A stretch of DNA of 7,931 nucleotides from an uncultured Clostridia bacterium (GTDB taxonomy: Bacteria; Bacillota; Clostridia; Oscillospirales; Acutalibacteraceae): positions 1 to 7,931 of the forward strand of contig CAMMKL010000097.1 in the NCBI GenBank assembly GCA_946497265.1, written 5' to 3'. This document shows, one piece after another, positions 1-5,785 of the stretch (position 1 is its first letter; every line of letters begins with the position of its first letter). Both the position numbers and the translations under genes were made by a program. The notes beneath the pieces are model-generated. The model saw only the letters and a program-made list of their open reading frames with translations, did no database searches and had not been told where the DNA came from.

Positions 1-86
1 GCCGACAGCGCCGCGCGCCCCAACAGATAATCAAGCAGAAGCTGCTCATCGGCGGAAGAGATTTCCCCATCCAGATTCACGTCCCC
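1..86 (-). other. Dockerin-type calcium-binding repeat (first half, cut by window edge)
   Basis: Residues 624-643 of the secreted protein read GDVNLDGEISSADEQLLLDY, followed by LLGRAALS. This fits the dockerin type I F-hand loop: acidic or amide ligands at loop positions 1, 3, 5 and 12 (D625, N627, D629, D636), Gly at position 6 (G630), then an amphipathic helix ending in LLG. Loop positions 10 and 11, which often set cohesin specificity, are S634 and A635. A full dockerin has a second such loop about 10-15 residues later, which would lie beyond position 1. Cellulosomal use and simple calcium stabilisation cannot be told apart here. Confidence 0.85.
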
Positions 87-1955
87 TAATAGGACGGGAG
101 GCTCCAACGACCGGGCCGATAGCACGGTTTCCCATTCCAAGGCGGTTGGAAGGGCATCCTCCGTCAGGTGTTCCACTCGAATTCGGTACCGGTGCCCCGG
201 TGCGATTTGGCCCGGGGAAAGATAAAGGGTATTTCCATCCCAGCGAAGCCCATTCCCGGCAGAGAGCGCGGTACGGCTTCCATCCGTTAAGTCGGTGATT
301 ACGGCGGTGGGATCGCCGCGTTCCCCAATGCGCACGGATTCCGGCAAGACTGCGCTCCATTCGCCCGTTTGGGCCAATACCGCGGGGTAATAGCCCGGCG
401 GCGGAAAGGTAAGCGGCGCGTCGCGGGCGGCGCTTTCCCGAACAGAGAGCAGCACCCGAAAGCGACCGTCTTCCAAAGGGACACAGGCAAGGGACAGGCT
501 TCCTTCGCCGGTCAAAACAGCTTGCCGGAACGCCTGGTTTTCCCGGAACAGGGAATGGACCGCGTCCGCTATGGGTGAGGAAGCGCGGCTGTCCGCCATA
601 AAAACAAGGGGTTGAGAAAGCGCCCGCCTCCCAATTTCGTAAAAATCGCCGTCCATGGCTTCCGGCGGCAGAAAAGACCCATCATCCTGCTGGTAAAGGG
701 AAAGAACCGCTCCGTACTGCAAAAGCCGGCAGCCGTCTTCCTGAAAGGACAGGGAAGAAAGCCCATAGGCCGAACGGTAAAAATGGGCTGCTTGTAAGCC
801 GTCGGCCAAATATTCCACCGAAACCCGGCCGGGAGTGGAAAACTGTGCGAGGTCGGGCGCCTCTTGAAACAGTCCGGAGGGGTCGTCGCATTGCGGCAGG
901 CTTTGCCGCCACAGGGAGAGAAGCTCCTCTTCCAGCATGACACCGCCCGATGGGGCGATCATATGGAATTCGATCGGATCGGGATTCTCCAAAGGGATGC
1001 ACCACGCGTTTCTCTGCCCCGCTTCCTCCCGGATGATCAGGGCCGCCCCTCCGGAAACAAAAAACAAATCGTCATCGTTCGTTTCCAGCGGGATCTGCCC
1101 GATGGCTTCTCCGGATACCGTGTCCAGCAGCAGAAGCCGGTCTGAAAGAGAAAGGGCAAGCCCGTGGGAGGAAAGCCCGGCTCGGTCCCCTTTCACGAAA
1201 GTCTGATAGCAATAGGTTGGCATAGGATCTTCTGACGACAACTGCCAAAGGTCGCCCTCCCAGCCCAATAGATGGGAATTGCCCAAACAGGTAAACGGTT
1301 GGGACACGGCGGCTTCCTTCGCCGGGAGGAGCGCATCCTCTTTCCCTACATACACCCCACCCTGTGAGTCTCCGGCGAGTAACGTTCCCCCTTCCCCTGC
1401 CGCGATTTGGAACAGTTCACCCTGCGCCGCTAGGGTTTGGGTCTGATTACCGGCCGGGTCAAATCGGCGGATGTGGGAGCGGTCCCGGCTGTCTATGGCG
1501 GCGAAGCCGTCCGGCAGCAAAGCAAAATCCAACTGGTTCTGAATATAGGTGTCAAACAGCGTGATTTCGTGGGTTTCTCCGCCGGAAAGGGAGATCAGGA
1601 TGACCTTTGAGAAAAATACAGCGTTATCCCCTTCCTCCCGCCAAAGGGGGCAGGCCAGGGCCAGGCAATCCCCCTGAAGGGCGGCGGCGCTGTACGGGGC
1701 GTCCAGCGTGTAAAAAGAGGAGAGCGCGCCGGTTTTCCCCTCCAGATAGGAAATGTGGGTTTGCTCAATGTTGGAGGAAACCAGGTAAAACCCGCCGCCC
1801 CCATCCGGCAGGACGGTCAAGCTATCCGGCAGAACCTCGTCGGCAGGCAGTTCGGTAAATGCCGGGGCCTCCCGGGCGGAACCCGGCAGAAGAAAAGAAG
1901 ATACGAGTAGGATGCACAGCAGAAAAACAGAGAACAAGGTCCGAAGGGATTTCAA
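1..1955 (-). CDS. Secreted beta-propeller-like protein with C-terminal dockerin-type module, TTG start, 3' end outside window
   Basis: One open frame of 651 complete codons runs off the window without a stop. Residues 1-27 form a signal peptide: basic K2 and R5, a hydrophobic stretch at about 7-23, and a likely signal peptidase I cut after G25-S26-A27. Residues about 40-330 contain repeated beta-strand/turn units such as LLLLDTVSGEAIGQIPLE (274-291), which resemble WD40/PQQ-like propeller blades. Residues about 330-520 match no family I recognise. Residues about 535-612 look like a bacterial Ig-like domain (strand NTLYLSP, then APGHRYRIRV). Residues 624-651 are the first half of a dockerin-type module. 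TTG at 1955 is chosen because the signal peptide begins there and an AAGGTGGG site lies just upstream. GTG at 1967 is in frame but would overlap that site. The first internal Met is residue 245. The protein should be exported and calcium-binding at its C-terminus, perhaps held by a cohesin-bearing partner. Its molecular function is unknown. The gene follows the amidohydrolase terminator and has its own promoter. Confidence 0.85.
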   Translation of the reverse strand, partial: MKSLRTLFSVFLLCILLVSSFLLPGSAREAPAFTELPADEVLPDSLTVLPDGGGGFYLVSSNIEQTHISYLEGKTGALSSFYTLDAPYSAAALQGDCLALACPLWREEGDNAVFFSKVILISLSGGETHEITLFDTYIQNQLDFALLPDGFAAIDSRDRSHIRRFDPAGNQTQTLAAQGELFQIAAGEGGTLLAGDSQGGVYVGKEDALLPAKEAAVSQPFTCLGNSHLLGWEGDLWQLSSEDPMPTYCYQTFVKGDRAGLSSHGLALSLSDRLLLLDTVSGEAIGQIPLETNDDDLFFVSGGAALIIREEAGQRNAWCIPLENPDPIEFHMIAPSGGVMLEEELLSLWRQSLPQCDDPSGLFQEAPDLAQFSTPGRVSVEYLADGLQAAHFYRSAYGLSSLSFQEDGCRLLQYGAVLSLYQQDDGSFLPPEAMDGDFYEIGRRALSQPLVFMADSRASSPIADAVHSLFRENQAFRQAVLTGEGSLSLACVPLEDGRFRVLLSVRESAARDAPLTFPPPGYYPAVLAQTGEWSAVLPESVRIGERGDPTAVITDLTDGSRTALSAGNGLRWDGNTLYLSPGQIAPGHRYRIRVEHLTEDALPTALEWETVLSARSLEPPVLLGDVNLDGEISSADEQLLLDYLLGRAALS

Positions 1956-1962
1956 AGCCTTT

Positions 1963-1970
1963 CCCACCTT
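1963..1970 (-). promoter_or_regulatory. Ribosome binding site that decides the TTG start
   Basis: The minus strand reads AAGGTGGG, seven bases before the TTG at 1955. This is one mismatch from AAGGAGGG. It supports TTG at 1955 over the in-frame GTG at 1967, which lies inside the site. Confidence 0.6.
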
Positions 1971-1988
1971 TAAATAATGTTCAAATGT

Positions 1989-2018
1989 AATATAACATAT
2001 TCCAAAAAGGAAAGTAAA
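1989..2018 (-). promoter_or_regulatory. Putative sigma-A promoter of the dockerin protein gene
   Basis: On the minus strand a TTTACT -35-like box (2018-2013) is separated by 18 bases from TATATT (1994-1989). A TG one base before the -10 makes it an extended -10 (TGTTATATT). It lies about 35 bases before the TTG start in an AT-rich stretch downstream of the amidohydrolase terminator. The -10 sits inside a small inverted repeat, AATAT-aac-ATATT (1989-2001), which could be chance in AT-rich DNA. Confidence 0.5.
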
Positions 2019-2081
2019 TACAGATAAACGGAGAGGCCGTGAAAAAAAGGTGAAAATTCTCGGCACATATTTTTTGATATG

Positions 2082-2118
2082 AAAAAAGCAGCCGCCATGT
2101 AAAAATCATGGCGGCTGC
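2082..2118 (-). terminator. Rho-independent terminator after the amidohydrolase gene
   Basis: Positions 2088-2099 and 2107-2118 form a perfect 12-bp stem (GCAGCCGCCATG with its complement) around a 7-base loop. On the minus strand it is followed directly by six Ts (2087-2082). It lies 31 bases beyond the amidohydrolase stop. The T-run is present on the minus strand only, so it is one-directional. Confidence 0.93.
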
Positions 2119-2148
2119 CTGGCTTGCAGAGTGCTGATGGCACAAAAG

Positions 2149-3753
2149 TTACAATAAATCTTCTTTCCGTTCAAAAAGGATGCGGCCTTCCTTGATGGTT
2201 TTTAGCACCTTTATTTCCCGCAGTTCCTTGGGGTCGGTCTGCAGGGGATTGCGATCCAGAACGACGAAATCCGCCAGTTTTCCCGGTTCGATCGTTCCCT
2301 TGCGCTCTTCTTCAAAATATTGGTACGCGGCGTTGCCGGTAACCGCCTTGAGCGCCTGCAACGTGGTCACCCGTTCCCCATCCCCCAATACCAAACCGGA
2401 TCTGGTAGTGCGGTTTACGGCACACCATACGGTGTCCATCATATTGGGCGGGATGACCGGAGCATCTTGGTGAAAGGTATACACAACGCCCTTTTCCCCG
2501 GCGGTGCGGGCCGGGCTGATGCGGCCTGCGCGCGCCATGCCCAGGTTTTGCAGGTGGACATCCCCCCAATAATGGACGTGGGAAACAAAGAAGGAGGCAA
2601 GTATCCCCAATGCCGCCATCCGGTCAAGCTGGTCGTAGCGCACGGTTTGGGCGTGGATCATGACCGGACGGATCTTTCTGGGGTCTTTGCCTTCGTCCTT
2701 AGCGGCCTGGAACGCGTCAAGGAGCTGTTGCGCGGCTGCGTCCCCGTTGCAGTGGGCAAGAAGCTGACGGTTTTCCCGCAGGGCGATATTAACAAAGGTA
2801 CGCACCGCTTCGTCGGGGTGGACCGGGTAACCGCGATACCCGTCCGGCGCGTTTTCATAGGGTTCGCTGAGCCAGGCGGTTCTCCCCTGAGGGGAACCGT
2901 CCAAAAAGATTTTGTAACCGCCAATCCTCAGGTGGCCCCGATATTCCTGATATTCCGGTTCCTGCGCGATGTCCTGATACTGTTCCAGGTCGGGGTAGCA
3001 TACGGTATCCAGCAGCAGGCGCCCTTTTACGGAAGCAGCTTTCAGCATCTCCCAGGGCTCCTTTTTGGTCAGGCCGTCTTGGACGGTGGTAATGCCGTAG
3101 CTTAAATACACCTGCTGTGCCGCGTCCAGTTGGTTGAGCTGTTGCGTCAGGCCCGGCTGAGGGATTTTAGTGGAAAGGTTCGTAAAAGCGGTTTCTTCCA
3201 AATAGCCGTTCGGCGTACGGCCGTCTGCTTCCCTGCCGATCCTGCCGCCCTTGGGGTCGGGCGTTTGGGCAGTAATGCCGAGCGCCTGTAGGGCGGCGGT
3301 ATTCAGCACGCCCATGTGACCGGAACGGTGCGAAATCATGACGGGGTTTAAAAGTCCCTCAATATCCAATGTCCTCCGCGTAGGATGCGCCTTTTCAACC
3401 AGCATATTGTGATCGTAGCCAAAACAGATAATCCAATCGGTATCCGAAAGCCCACGCTTTTCCTTAAAATCCACAATCCGGCCCACGATATCCTCAAAGC
3501 CTTCCACCCCGTCCAGATTGGCAAGCCCCATTGTGCCGGCAAGAGCAGTGAGGTGGCTGTGGGAGTCGATGAAGGAGGGCATCAGGGCTGCGCCGTGCAG
3601 GTTGCACAGGCGGGCGTCCGGATGCCCGGCGCACAGGCTTTCCCTGCTTCCCAACGCACGGATCACGCCGCCTTCGGTCAAAACCGCTTCTTCATACAGG
3701 GGGCCGTCGCGCAAGGTGAGGATATCCCCTCCGTAATAGATGGTCTTTTGCAT
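2149..3753 (-). CDS. YtcJ-type metal-dependent amidohydrolase (Amidohydro_3 family)
   Basis: This 534-residue protein has the usual length for the Amidohydro_3 family (YtcJ, N-substituted formamide deformylase NfdA). These are TIM-barrel hydrolases of the amidohydrolase superfamily that cut C-N bonds of amides or formamides. An N-terminal beta-sandwich strand (about 1-57) precedes the metal motif FIDSHSH, with H65 and H67. Further likely active-site elements are K281 in KIFLDGS, H334 in AHCNGD, H367 in IHAQTV, the HVH at 392-394, and D430 in FHQDAPV, where family members carry the conserved catalytic Asp. The C-terminal IEPGKLADFVVLDRNP (488-503) is the classic return to the sandwich domain. 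The set looks complete, so the enzyme should be active. There is no signal peptide, so it is cytoplasmic. An AGGAG site (3767-3763) lies nine bases before the ATG. The gene has its own promoter and terminator and appears monocistronic. The true substrate cannot be told from sequence, because YtcJ-like proteins are mostly uncharacterised. Confidence 0.93.
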   Translation of the reverse strand: MQKTIYYGGDILTLRDGPLYEEAVLTEGGVIRALGSRESLCAGHPDARLCNLHGAALMPSFIDSHSHLTALAGTMGLANLDGVEGFEDIVGRIVDFKEKRGLSDTDWIICFGYDHNMLVEKAHPTRRTLDIEGLLNPVMISHRSGHMGVLNTAALQALGITAQTPDPKGGRIGREADGRTPNGYLEETAFTNLSTKIPQPGLTQQLNQLDAAQQVYLSYGITTVQDGLTKKEPWEMLKAASVKGRLLLDTVCYPDLEQYQDIAQEPEYQEYRGHLRIGGYKIFLDGSPQGRTAWLSEPYENAPDGYRGYPVHPDEAVRTFVNIALRENRQLLAHCNGDAAAQQLLDAFQAAKDEGKDPRKIRPVMIHAQTVRYDQLDRMAALGILASFFVSHVHYWGDVHLQNLGMARAGRISPARTAGEKGVVYTFHQDAPVIPPNMMDTVWCAVNRTTRSGLVLGDGERVTTLQALKAVTGNAAYQYFEEERKGTIEPGKLADFVVLDRNPLQTDPKELREIKVLKTIKEGRILFERKEDLL

Positions 3754-3793
3754 GCTGTCACACTCCTGTTCTCTCCGGATGGCCGGTCATATA

Positions 3794-3805
3794 TACAGTA
3801 TTGTA
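3794..3805. promoter_or_regulatory. Possible TACA/TGTA operator over the amidohydrolase -10 box
   Basis: TACAGTATTGTA is an interrupted inverted repeat (TACA-n4-TGTA), and its right half overlaps the predicted -10 (3805-3800). A repressor bound there would block the promoter. TACA/TGTA half-sites are typical of BlaI/MecI/CopY-family repressors, but a short motif in AT-rich DNA can arise by chance, and no regulator gene is visible in the window. Confidence 0.25.
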
Positions 3806-3828
3806 ACATGGGGGCCGTGTTTATACAA
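3800..3828 (-). promoter_or_regulatory. Sigma-A-like promoter of the amidohydrolase gene
   Basis: On the minus strand TTGTAT (3828-3823) and TACAAT (3805-3800) are separated by 17 bases, which is the ideal spacing. Each differs from the TTGACA/TATAAT consensus by one or two bases. It lies about 45 bases before the start codon and downstream of the exporter terminator, so the amidohydrolase can be transcribed on its own. Confidence 0.68.
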
Positions 3829-3847
3829 CGGGACAAGCGTCGAATCC

Positions 3848-3890
3848 AAAAAGGAAGCCCCCGGAATTTTTTGCATAGCCGGGAGCTTCC
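3848..3890 (-). terminator. Rho-independent terminator of the ABC exporter operon
   Basis: Positions 3853-3864 and 3879-3890 pair as a 12-bp stem (GGAAGCTCCCGG with CCGGGGGCTTCC on the minus strand) with a single G-U pair and a 14-base loop. It is followed by five Ts (3852-3848). The stem begins 11 bases beyond the stop codon of the second exporter subunit. Confidence 0.9.
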
Positions 3891-3901
3891 TGGAAATGGG
3901 A

Positions 3902-5785
3902 TCACGCTTTTGCGAACTGGCTGTTGTAAAGGTTTGCGTAAAAGCCGCCCTTTTCCATCAGCTCATCGTGGGTACCTTGCTCCACAATGTCGCCGTTGTT
4001 CATGCATAAGATCAGGTCTGCGTCGCGGATGGTGGACAGGCGGTGGGCGATGACGAAGCTCGTGCGCCCTTTCATCAGGTTATCCATGGCCTTTTGGATG
4101 AGCACCTCGGTACGGGTATCCACCGAGCTGGTGGCTTCGTCCAGAATGAGGATCTTAGGATCGGAGAGAATAGCGCGCGCAATGGTCAAAAGCTGCTTCT
4201 GGCCTTGGGAGACGTTGCTGGCCTCTTCGTTCAGGATCATATCGTAGCCGCCCGGCAGGGTGCGCACAAAGTGATCCACCTGCGCCGCGCGCGCCGCGGC
4301 GGTTACCTCTTCGTCGGCCGCGTCGAGACGGCCGTAACGGATGTTTTCCCGGATGGTGCCGTTATAAAGCCAGGTATCCTGGAGCACCATGCCGAAGAGG
4401 CTGCCCAGCTCGTCACGGCTGAAGTTGCGGATGTCGTAGCCGTCGATCAGGATAGCGCCCTCGTTGACGTCGTAAAAACGCATGAGCAGCTTTACCATGG
4501 TGGTCTTGCCCGCGCCGGTAGGGCCGACGATGGCGATTTTCTGCCCCGGCTGCACCGTGGCGCTGAAATCGTTGATGATGATCTTTTCCGGATTGTAGCC
4601 GAAATGCACATGTGCAAACTGCACGCTGCCCTTTACGTTGACCGTGCTGTCGTCGTGGTCTTGATCCCCGTTGGGGGTCACATGCACAAGCACCTGTTCC
4701 GGGGTTTCCTCCTCCTCTGCCAAAAATTCGAACACGCGCTCGGAGGCGGCGGCGGTCTGCTGGAGGATATTCGAGATGTTGGCAATCTGGTTGATGGGCT
4801 GGGTAAACTGGCGCACATATTGGATAAAGGCCTGGATGCCGCCGACGGTAAGGCTGCCGGTGGTAGCCAGCCAGCCGCCCAGGATGCACACCGCCACGTA
4901 GCCGAGGTTAGAGACAAAGTTCATCACCGGCATCATCATTCCGGAAAGGAACTGGCTTTTCCACGCCGACTGGTAGAGCTTATTGTTGTACCGGTCGAAT
5001 TCCTCCGTGGAGATGTTTTCCCGGTTAAACGCTTTGATCACGACGTGGCCGCCGTACTGTTCTTCCACATGGCCGTTGACATGGCCCAGGTATTCCTGCT
5101 GGCCCTTGAAGTATTTCTGGGAGTGCTTGACGATCTGCAGCACAAAGAGGAGAGATACCGGGATGATGCACAAGGCGACCAGGGTCATTTGCCAGCTGAT
5201 GGAGAACATCATGATCAGGATGCCCAGAAACATGGTAACCGAGGTAATGATCTGGGTGACGCTCTGGTTTAAGGTGTTGCTCAGGGTGTCTACATCGTTG
5301 GTCATGCGGGAAAGCACTTCGCCGTGGCTGGTGGTATCAAAATAATTCAGAGGCATACGGTTGATTTTTCGTATGATGTCGGCCCTCAGATTTTGGGTGA
5401 CCTTCATGGAGACGCCGGTCATGATGTAGCCCTGTATATAGGAGAAGCCGGCGCTGGTAACGTAAAGGCCGAGCAGGGTAAGCAGAATCTGGCCGATCCT
5501 GCCGAAGTGGATGCCGTCGCCTGAACCGGCGATTTTGTTCATGATCCCGTTGAACATCTCCGTGGTGGCTTCCCCCAGTATATTGGGCCCCAGGATGGAG
5601 AATGCGGTGGACAGTACGGCAAATATCATAACGATCAGGATGCGCAGGCGGAATTTTCCAAGGTAAGCGAGCAGCTTTTTCATGCTGCCTTTAAAGTTCT
5701 TCGCTTTGTCAAAGCCCATGTTGACGCCGGGCCCATGCCCCCCTATGGGGCCGCGCTTCATAGGTGCGTGTTTGGGTTCTCTCAT
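3902..5785 (-). CDS. Heterodimeric ABC exporter, second subunit (canonical Walker B, degenerate signature)
   Basis: This 627-residue type I ABC exporter half-transporter couples ATP hydrolysis to export of an unknown substrate across the cytoplasmic membrane. A Gly/His/Met-rich cytosolic tail (1-35) precedes six membrane helices at about 48-70, 98-124, 176-196, 199-219, 281-305 and 312-332. The nucleotide-binding domain has A-loop Y397, Walker A GPTGAGKT (421-428), Q-loop Q469, Walker B ILILDE (545-550) with catalytic E550, D-loop SSVD (553-556) and switch H581. Its signature is VSQGQ (525-529) instead of LSGGQ, with Gln replacing the first Gly. That makes the ATP site completed by this signature degenerate. 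The start overlaps the upstream stop as ATGA, and AGGAGG lies seven bases before it, so translation is probably coupled. The family includes TM287/288, LmrCD and BmrCD, many of which are multidrug exporters. Assigning drugs or any particular substrate here would be a guess. Confidence 0.96.
   Translation of the reverse strand: MREPKHAPMKRGPIGGHGPGVNMGFDKAKNFKGSMKKLLAYLGKFRLRILIVMIFAVLSTAFSILGPNILGEATTEMFNGIMNKIAGSGDGIHFGRIGQILLTLLGLYVTSAGFSYIQGYIMTGVSMKVTQNLRADIIRKINRMPLNYFDTTSHGEVLSRMTNDVDTLSNTLNQSVTQIITSVTMFLGILIMMFSISWQMTLVALCIIPVSLLFVLQIVKHSQKYFKGQQEYLGHVNGHVEEQYGGHVVIKAFNRENISTEEFDRYNNKLYQSAWKSQFLSGMMMPVMNFVSNLGYVAVCILGGWLATTGSLTVGGIQAFIQYVRQFTQPINQIANISNILQQTAAASERVFEFLAEEEETPEQVLVHVTPNGDQDHDDSTVNVKGSVQFAHVHFGYNPEKIIINDFSATVQPGQKIAIVGPTGAGKTTMVKLLMRFYDVNEGAILIDGYDIRNFSRDELGSLFGMVLQDTWLYNGTIRENIRYGRLDAADEEVTAAARAAQVDHFVRTLPGGYDMILNEEASNVSQGQKQLLTIARAILSDPKILILDEATSSVDTRTEVLIQKAMDNLMKGRTSFVIAHRLSTIRDADLILCMNNGDIVEQGTHDELMEKGGFYANLYNSQFAKA

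Noticed and set aside
11..20. VSS/LLC stretch of the secreted protein as a lipoprotein signal (Cys14)
   Set aside because: The residues before Cys14 (F-L-L) do not fit a lipobox, and the Cys lies in the middle of the hydrophobic core.
569..1005. Short minus-strand frames with ATG starts (124 and 107 residues) inside the dockerin gene
   Set aside because: They are out of frame with the continuous 651-codon frame and give low-complexity, Arg/Pro-rich products.
1965..1967. GTG as the start of the secreted protein
   Set aside because: It is in frame, but it falls within the likely ribosome site and would add four residues before a well-formed signal peptide. TTG at 1955 fits better, though GTG is not excluded.
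2088..2118. Strong inverted repeat as a transposon end, attachment site or CRISPR repeat
   Set aside because: It occurs once, sits just after a stop codon and is followed by six Ts on the coding strand, which is fully explained by a terminator.
2320..3105. 261-residue open frame on the plus strand
   Set aside because: It is antisense to the amidohydrolase coding sequence and shows no domain or ribosome site of its own, so it is a shadow of the real gene.
3385..4053. 222-residue plus-strand frame spanning two minus-strand genes
   Set aside because: It runs across the amidohydrolase start, its promoter, the exporter terminator and the exporter's 3' end, so it cannot be a genuine gene.
4043..5272. 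409-residue open frame on the plus strand
   Set aside because: It lies wholly antisense to the second ABC exporter gene, whose motifs are unambiguous. Its His/Val/Asp-rich product looks like a codon-shadow, with no recognisable domain.
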